A program made the position numbers and the translations under genes. From assembly GCA_000720375.1 (NCBI GenBank), contig JOAA01000019.1, forward strand, positions 287,435 to 351,434: a DNA stretch of 64,000 nucleotides. The letters are read 5' to 3'. This document shows, piece after piece, positions 59,635-64,000 of the stretch (position 1 is the first letter of the stretch; the number at the start of each line of letters is the position of its first letter). The notes beneath the pieces are model-generated. The model saw only the letters and a list, made by a program, of their open reading frames with translations, was not told the origin of the DNA and did not search any database. The stretch comes from Rhodococcus rhodnii (GTDB taxonomy: Bacteria > Actinomycetota > Actinomycetes > Mycobacteriales > Pseudonocardiaceae).

Positions 59635-60018
59635 TCAGACGTTGCGCACGATCGGCAGGAGTTCCGCGATGTCGGCGCGGGTTCCGGAAGCCGAGACGCG
59701 CGCGGCCTCGACGGCGTCCGGCCACGCGAGCAGGCCGGTCGCGAGTTCCAGCCAGGTCCGCGGATCCATCTCGATCACGTTCGGCGGCGTGCCGCGGGTG
59801 TGCCGTGGCCCGGGGATGCACTGGACCGCCGCGAACGGCGGAACCCTGACTTCGACCGTATGCCCCGGGGCTATTTGCTCAAGGGTCCGCAGACTGGTCC
59901 GCACGGCCGTCGCGAGGACCGGCCGTGCGGGCGTTTCGTCTGTCTCGCCGGTGAGCCATGGCATCACTTCGGCGATCGCGGCACGAAGTTCGTGCGGGTC
60001 GACGGGCTTTCGGGGCAC
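59635..60018 (-). CDS. Sterol carrier family (SCP-2-like) protein
   Basis: Small cytosolic protein of 127 residues matching the actinobacterial protein encoded beside purF (Rv0807 in M. tuberculosis). Segments: AVRTSLRTLEQIAPGHTVEV, RVPPFAAVQCIPGPRHTRGT, PPNVIEMDPRTWLELATG. Such proteins share the SCP-2/MDMPI C-terminal fold; ligand unknown. GTG start overlaps the EspG-like stop by one base, so it is cotranscribed with the secretion genes rather than with purF, whose start is 130 bases further on. Confidence 0.85.
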   Translation of the reverse strand: MPRKPVDPHELRAAIAEVMPWLTGETDETPARPVLATAVRTSLRTLEQIAPGHTVEVRVPPFAAVQCIPGPRHTRGTPPNVIEMDPRTWLELATGLLAWPDAVEAARVSASGTRADIAELLPIVRNV

Positions 60019-60824
60019 TACCTGCTCTCAGCTTCGCGAACCACCTCGCCGAGCAGCAGCTCGACCTGGTGGGTCAGGCGCCGGTTGTCGGTCGGGGAGA
60101 TCGTGGTCCACCCGCCGTCCGACGACGGCTTGCGGACCTGGACGTACCGGCCGTCCTCGGTGTCGAAGAAGGCGACGACGCGCTCGGCGCGATGCCGCTT
60201 GCCCCACTTGTCGCGTGCGGCCGCGCCGAAGTTCCCGGTCGCCACCACGTCCTTGATCATGGTCGACAGCGTCTGGACGTCGTCTTCCCTGATCCCACGG
60301 TTGCGCAGGGCCTGCTCGAAGCCCTTCTGCGTGCCACCGGCGCTGTTCGCCGCGGTCTCGAAGTCCTCGGCGCGGATGTTCACCGACTGGCCGGGGCCCG
60401 CGGGCACCGGGGACAGCACGCCGGTCGCCACGCTCGGCAACGACTGCGCGGGCACGCTGTGGAACGTCAGGAAGTTGTCCGCCAGGATCGTGAGCACCGC
60501 TTCCCCCTCGCGCGAGGCGGCGAGGAAACGGACACTCCGACCGAGCCACGTCCGGCCGTCGACCTCACGGTCGGGCCGGGACAGGATGCCCAGGGCACGC
60601 TCGACCCCCGGGTCGAGCTCGACCGACCGGCCGAGACCACGCTGTTCCAGCGCGGTCCAGGCCTGGTCGACCAGCTGCTTGCGCTCGGTCCACGTCGCGC
60701 CCGGTGAGGGCACCTTGACGGCCAGTGGCATGTCCTCGTAGCCGAGGTGCTCCCACAGGACGTCGAACTCGAGTGCCGAAATGGTGATCGGCCTGGGTTG
60801 CACGGGTGCGCCCAGATCTATCAC
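60018..60824 (-). CDS. EspG-family type VII secretion chaperone
   Basis: ESX secretion-associated protein of 268 residues. EspG proteins bind the tips of PPE-type substrates in the cytosol. Family pattern: opening ITISALEFDVLWEHLGYEDMP, central VRFLAASREGEAVLTILADN, and the C-terminal beta-sheet with HRAERVVAFFDTEDGRYVQV. GTG start overlaps the stop of the PPE-like substrate gene (GTGA), the expected substrate-chaperone coupling. Confidence 0.85.
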   Translation of the reverse strand: MIDLGAPVQPRPITISALEFDVLWEHLGYEDMPLAVKVPSPGATWTERKQLVDQAWTALEQRGLGRSVELDPGVERALGILSRPDREVDGRTWLGRSVRFLAASREGEAVLTILADNFLTFHSVPAQSLPSVATGVLSPVPAGPGQSVNIRAEDFETAANSAGGTQKGFEQALRNRGIREDDVQTLSTMIKDVVATGNFGAAARDKWGKRHRAERVVAFFDTEDGRYVQVRKPSSDGGWTTISPTDNRRLTHQVELLLGEVVREAESR

Positions 60825-62149
60825 TGCTGTTCGGGCTTCTCGCCGATCACGGATGGCGCGATCATGCGCTCGTCACCGAAGATGTCGTCGGTCTCCATCA
60901 GGTAGTCCGGCGTCTCGTGCTCGGTGTCCTCTTCGCCATCCGCACGGCCACCTGGCGCCATACCGCCGGGGCCACCACGGCCGCCCTGGCCCATGTTGCC
61001 GCCGGGACCCGACCGGGCGCCGCCTTCCTGCAGCATCGGGTTGCCACCCATGCCGGCACGGCCCTGCCGCGACTCGTCCAACATCGACGAGTTCTGTCCG
61101 AAACCGGCGTTCGGGTTGCCGATGCCACCACGACCGCCCGAGTTCGGGCCGCCGGTGCCACCGCCACCACCGGGGATGCCGGGTCGCAGGCTGGTGTTCT
61201 GGCCACCCTGACCGGAGTACGGACCGGTGCCCGGCAGGTACGGGTTACCGCCCCACGGGCCGGGGCCAGGGCCGGGGTTCGGCGGTAGCGGCGGCTGGAT
61301 CGGAGGCTTGGGCGGCGTCGGCGGCAGACCCGGGTTGTTCTGCGGCGGCGTCGGGTAGTTCTGCGGCGGCGTGAACTGGTTCGGGTTCGTCGTCTGCGGC
61401 GGCGTGTACGGCTGGTTCGGCGTCACGTTCGGCTGCGTCGAGGTCTGCGAACCGATCGGCGTGTGGTGCGCCGAGCTGGTCGAGGTCGACTGGTTGCTGT
61501 GCACGCCGGTGGTGTTGTACATGCCGCGGCTGTCGACCGAGCCCTGGTGCAGCGACGGGTCGGGCGGCGGCGTCTCGACGACGAGCTTCGGCGGGTCCTC
61601 GAAGTGGCCGAGGGTGTCCGCGTTCCAGTCGCTGCTCTTCTCGTACTTCTGCATCGCCTGCACGGCCTGGCGCGCGGCCTCATCCTGGGCGCGTTCCTGC
61701 GCCTCGTGGTCGGCCGACTGCGCAGCCACGGCAGCGGCCGGACCGGGGTTGCCGACAATCCCGGCGGCGACGGCGCCTGCGATCGCCCAGCCGGACGGCG
61801 CGGGCGTGGTCACCTGCTTGGGCGGCGGCACCTCGTTGCGGGCGTCACCGACGTAGTTGCCCTGCAGCTCGAACGACGTCTGCATCACGTTCGAGCCGCC
61901 CTGGGCCTTGCCTGCCCATTCCTTGAGCGGAGTCATCCCGGCCAGCGCCTGGTCAGCGGACAGACCCTGCCAGTGGACGTCCAGGTCGCCCAGCTTCTTG
62001 TGCAGGGTGTCGCTGATCTCCTTCAAGCCCTCGGACAGCATCTTCCAGAAGTCCGCGGGGGTGTCCGAGGCGTTCGGGCCTGCGCCCGCGTTGATCATGT
62101 TGTAGATGGCCGGATGGTCGAGGCCATTCCACCTGATGTCACTCGTCAT
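60821..62149 (-). CDS. PPE/WXG-like type VII substrate with Pro/Gly-rich tail
   Basis: Predicted ESX substrate of 442 residues. Helical N-terminal 180 residues with the WxG turn (DVHWQGLSADQALAGM); then a long disordered tail rich in Pro, Asn, Gln and Gly (PNQPYTPPQTTNPNQFTPPQ, later GGGGGTGGPNSGGRGG), ending in an acidic segment (DYLMETDDIFGDERM). ATG at 62149 chosen for spacing from GAGGGGG; ATG at 62155 is possible. Partner of the EspC-like gene upstream and of EspG downstream. Function outside the cell is unknown. Confidence 0.78.
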   Translation of the reverse strand: MTSDIRWNGLDHPAIYNMINAGAGPNASDTPADFWKMLSEGLKEISDTLHKKLGDLDVHWQGLSADQALAGMTPLKEWAGKAQGGSNVMQTSFELQGNYVGDARNEVPPPKQVTTPAPSGWAIAGAVAAGIVGNPGPAAAVAAQSADHEAQERAQDEAARQAVQAMQKYEKSSDWNADTLGHFEDPPKLVVETPPPDPSLHQGSVDSRGMYNTTGVHSNQSTSTSSAHHTPIGSQTSTQPNVTPNQPYTPPQTTNPNQFTPPQNYPTPPQNNPGLPPTPPKPPIQPPLPPNPGPGPGPWGGNPYLPGTGPYSGQGGQNTSLRPGIPGGGGGTGGPNSGGRGGIGNPNAGFGQNSSMLDESRQGRAGMGGNPMLQEGGARSGPGGNMGQGGRGGPGGMAPGGRADGEEDTEHETPDYLMETDDIFGDERMIAPSVIGEKPEQQ

Positions 62150-62162
62150 CGTCATAACCCCC

Positions 62163-62546
62163 TCAGACGTCCTCGAAGCCCTTGCCGCGCCACCGCTCGG
62201 AGTTGACGCCCTCGACGCGCACGTAGTGGTCGTGCGCCGCTTGCAGAGCGTCACCGGAGTTCTGCAGCTCGTTGGCGTACTTGGCGAGCGTCTCGATCGC
62301 CGCACGGCGACCGGTCGAGCCGTCACCCGCGTCGAACCGCACCGCGGTGATCTTGCTGACCGGGTCACCAGCCCAGTTGGGCGTCGGCAGTTCGGAGAGC
62401 TTCTTGACGAGCTCCTTGATCTGACGCGAAGCTTCGTGGAACGCATCGCGGGCGCCCGGAATAGCGGCCGGGTTGACCCTCATTGTCTGTGGCGATCCCG
62501 ATCCTGCGGGGCTCGGTGCCGACGACCCCCCACCATCAATCAACAC
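62163..62546 (-). CDS. EspC/PE-like small type VII secretion protein
   Basis: Helical-hairpin protein of 127 residues, GTG at 62546 with AGGGAGA upstream. Opening helix VNPAAIPGARDAFHEASRQI, second helix AAIETLAKYANELQNSGDAL, then HYVRVEG, which fits the Y-x3-D/E secretion signal. It would form a heterodimer with the PPE-like protein 13 bases downstream. Family assignment (T7SS EspC) is by pattern. Confidence 0.78.
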   Translation of the reverse strand: MLIDGGGSSAPSPAGSGSPQTMRVNPAAIPGARDAFHEASRQIKELVKKLSELPTPNWAGDPVSKITAVRFDAGDGSTGRRAAIETLAKYANELQNSGDALQAAHDHYVRVEGVNSERWRGKGFEDV

Positions 62547-62660
62547 GGCGCGTCTCCCTGATCTGCCTGTGCGTTTGCGATGACTTTAGCTCTGATGCAT
62601 CTGGTCCGGGAGTGGTTCCCACAACCTCACAACTTCGTGCAGTGAATATGTGACCGCCGA

Positions 62661-63251
62661 TCATGCCGCGACAACCAGCTTCATCGCGGCGGCAGCCGCC
62701 TTCTTGGTGCCCGCGCACACGTCGTTCATCGCGGGTTTACCGTTTTCCAAGTAGATCGTCCACGAAATGACGAGGGTCTGGTCGTCGGCCACGTCGACGC
62801 CGACATAGCAGTCGTTGGCGTAGGTGCCCTCCATCACCAACGCCGGGAATCCCTCCAGCGTGATCGGGGTGGTGACCAGATAGCTGGTGGCGTGCTCCTG
62901 AACACTGCGGCTCATCGCGTGCAGCACCCCGAAGTCGCTGCCGATGCCCCGGTTGCGGATCTGCGCGCACCGGACCGATCCGGGCGCAAAGCCCTGCGCA
63001 GGCTCCGCGGTGAGCTTCTCGGCGGGCAAACCGAGCTCGGGCGCGACTTTTTCAATGATCTTGCACGGGTCGAACTGCTTCAGGTCGATCGTTCGCGGCC
63101 GGGCAGGCTTTGTCGAAGTCGTCGTGGAAGGGGTTTGCGTCGTCGTGCTGCCGTCATTTCCCGGCCGCGCGATCGGCGTGCCCGCTTCGGTACTCGAACA
63201 CGCGCTCGCGGCCAGTACGACCGCCAGAATCCCCACCCTGAAGCTCCCCAT
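62661..63251 (-). CDS. DUF3558 lipoprotein
   Basis: Exported lipoprotein of 196 residues: signal with lipobox SAC, Thr/Ser-rich linker, then the DUF3558 domain (FDPCKIIEKVAPELGL, RCAQIRN, YANDCYVGVDVADDQTLVISW cut as NDCYVGVDV) with two predicted disulfides. Such lipoproteins are frequent beside actinobacterial type VII genes. ATG at 63251 follows TAACGT by 8 bases; likely leaderless or nearly so. Confidence 0.85.
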   Translation of the reverse strand: MGSFRVGILAVVLAASACSSTEAGTPIARPGNDGSTTTQTPSTTTSTKPARPRTIDLKQFDPCKIIEKVAPELGLPAEKLTAEPAQGFAPGSVRCAQIRNRGIGSDFGVLHAMSRSVQEHATSYLVTTPITLEGFPALVMEGTYANDCYVGVDVADDQTLVISWTIYLENGKPAMNDVCAGTKKAAAAAMKLVVAA

Positions 63252-63301
63252 GGGGCAGGACGTTACCGAACCCCACTCCGGTGCGTGATCGGAACCGAGC
63301 C

Positions 63302-63307
63302 TACGAT
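63302..63307 (+). promoter_or_regulatory. -10 box for the leaderless type VII-associated gene
   Basis: TACGAT ends 6 bases before the ATG at 63314. Confidence 0.5.
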
Positions 63308-63313
63308 CCACGA

Positions 63314-63853
63314 ATGCCGCCGGACATCACGCCCGAGATGCGGGCGAGTGCGAAGAGTAACCCGAACACGTGGCTGTATGTGATCGATCCACTGTTCGAG
63401 TCCGAAGCAGACGTACCGCCGTGGGGTGTGGTCGGCGCCTACCCGGTCGACGCCCACGGCGAGATCGAGGACGACTTCCAGCCCAACGACCGCTACCGCC
63501 CGTCACCCCAGGCGCTGCGGATGCCCGCTCCCGCGGGTCCGGTCGACGAGCTGCTGCAGCTCGTCCGGACGGGGCATCGCGAGGCTGCGGATTTGGCGCC
63601 GGTGCTGCGGGATGCGACTTTGCTGCTCTATGCGCGGTCTGCCCAGGAGTACGACGTCCTCGGGTTCCCGGACGCGGAAGGCCGGGTCTTCGTGCCGGTC
63701 TGCACGTCCGAGGAGCACGTTCCAGCGGCGTGGCCGGGGTGGCGGCTGGTCACCGGACGCGACATCGCTCCACTGCTGGACGGCTTCCCGCTGCTGGTCA
63801 ACCCGATCGGCCCGATCAGCGCGATCGTCCCAGCCGAACACCTCGTCGGCTGA
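63314..63853 (+). CDS. Type VII secretion-associated protein (SseB-like)
   Basis: Cytosolic protein of 179 residues. Opening MPPDITPEMRASAKSNPNTW followed by VIDPLFESEADVPPWGVVGAY; the second half (LYARSAQEYDVLGFPDAEGRVFVPVCTSEEH, cut as GRVFVPVCTSEEH and VNPIGPISAIVPAEHL) has the SseB-like pattern found in proteins annotated as type VII secretion-associated. It faces the DUF3558/EspC/PPE/EspG operon across 62 bases. Role inferred from context. Confidence 0.75.
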   Translation: MPPDITPEMRASAKSNPNTWLYVIDPLFESEADVPPWGVVGAYPVDAHGEIEDDFQPNDRYRPSPQALRMPAPAGPVDELLQLVRTGHREAADLAPVLRDATLLLYARSAQEYDVLGFPDAEGRVFVPVCTSEEHVPAAWPGWRLVTGRDIAPLLDGFPLLVNPIGPISAIVPAEHLVG

Positions 63854-64000
63854 GCCTGCCACCGGAGCCGGCCAAGCCGGCCCCAGACATTCCCCCACCC
63901 ATCCCGGGCAGGGGGTCGGCAAAGTTGATCACCCGGTTCATAGGTCGGGCACGGCCTCGTTGATCATGTGATTGTCGAAGTCCCATGATCATGAGAGAGC
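63854..64000. other. No feature identified at the right edge
   Basis: The 147 bases after the last gene contain a possible stem GCCGGC-CAA-GCCGGC and two GATCATG repeats, but no reading frame that I can support. Confidence 0.5.

Overview
The window comes from a high-GC, mycelial actinomycete, most likely of the Pseudonocardiaceae or a near relative. The evidence is mycothiol synthesis (mshD), GlnR, an RsiG-type anti-sigma factor, type VII secretion accessory genes, a DUF3073 gene, frequent GTG starts, many leaderless genes with a -10 box 6-8 bases before the start codon, and a DasR-type operator at a chitinase gene. No rRNA, tRNA, CRISPR array or transposase was found.

Layout. 1-3.5 kb: phosphate uptake (pstC partial, pstS with a PHO box), then glnR-mshD. 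3.5-5.7 kb: a hydrolase, an LmeA-like lipid-binding protein and a thioredoxin-like protein. 5.9-11.1 kb: a 1,734-residue cell-wall-anchored protein with tandem SdrD-type B repeats. 11.8-13.6 kb: a sulfur operon (DUF4395, cysA2, sseC) preceded by a leaderless cysteine-containing leader peptide. 13.7-15.1 kb: two paralogous secreted peptidoglycan-binding proteins. 15.1-17.4 kb: a 32-residue membrane peptide, a nitrobindin-like protein and pxpBC. 17.4-19.7 kb: a GH18 chitinase. 19.8-24.6 kb: pabC, a Nur-like Fur regulator, ygfZ, a methyltransferase and a NarL-type two-component system. 24.6-31.5 kb: a subtilase, a BKACE enzyme, rsiG, DUF3073, a flavodoxin-fold reductase and MarR. 31.7-44.2 kb: a complete-looking myo-inositol catabolic locus with its own ABC transporter, read leftward from iolG, with a LacI regulator and mmsA/iolA read rightward. 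44.2-49 kb: MerR, a secreted peptidase, a small-ORF operon opposite a GntR regulator, and a streptogramin B lyase. 49-54.4 kb: tctCBA with a divergent CitA/CitB-type two-component system. 54.5-56.9 kb: FadR-type GntR opposite diaminopropionate ammonia-lyase, and arfB. 56.9-64 kb: purM, purF, an SCP-like protein and type VII secretion accessory genes.

Scattered through the window are homologs of the Mycobacterium tuberculosis run Rv0807-Rv0820 (SCP-like, purF, purM, DUF3073, ygfZ, pabC, nitrobindin-like, sseC, cysA2, thioredoxin, lmeA, glnR, mshD, with pst genes beyond). They keep the overall order, so the surface protein, chitinase, protease, inositol, tct and DAL loci look like lineage-specific insertions into an old actinobacterial backbone. 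Several convergent gene junctions carry long perfect palindromes, one of them in two identical copies. The least explained pieces are a 15-bp-period repeat locus inside the inositol transporter operon, the hairpin/repeat element at 31.5 kb, and the small-ORF operon next to the GntR gene at 47 kb.
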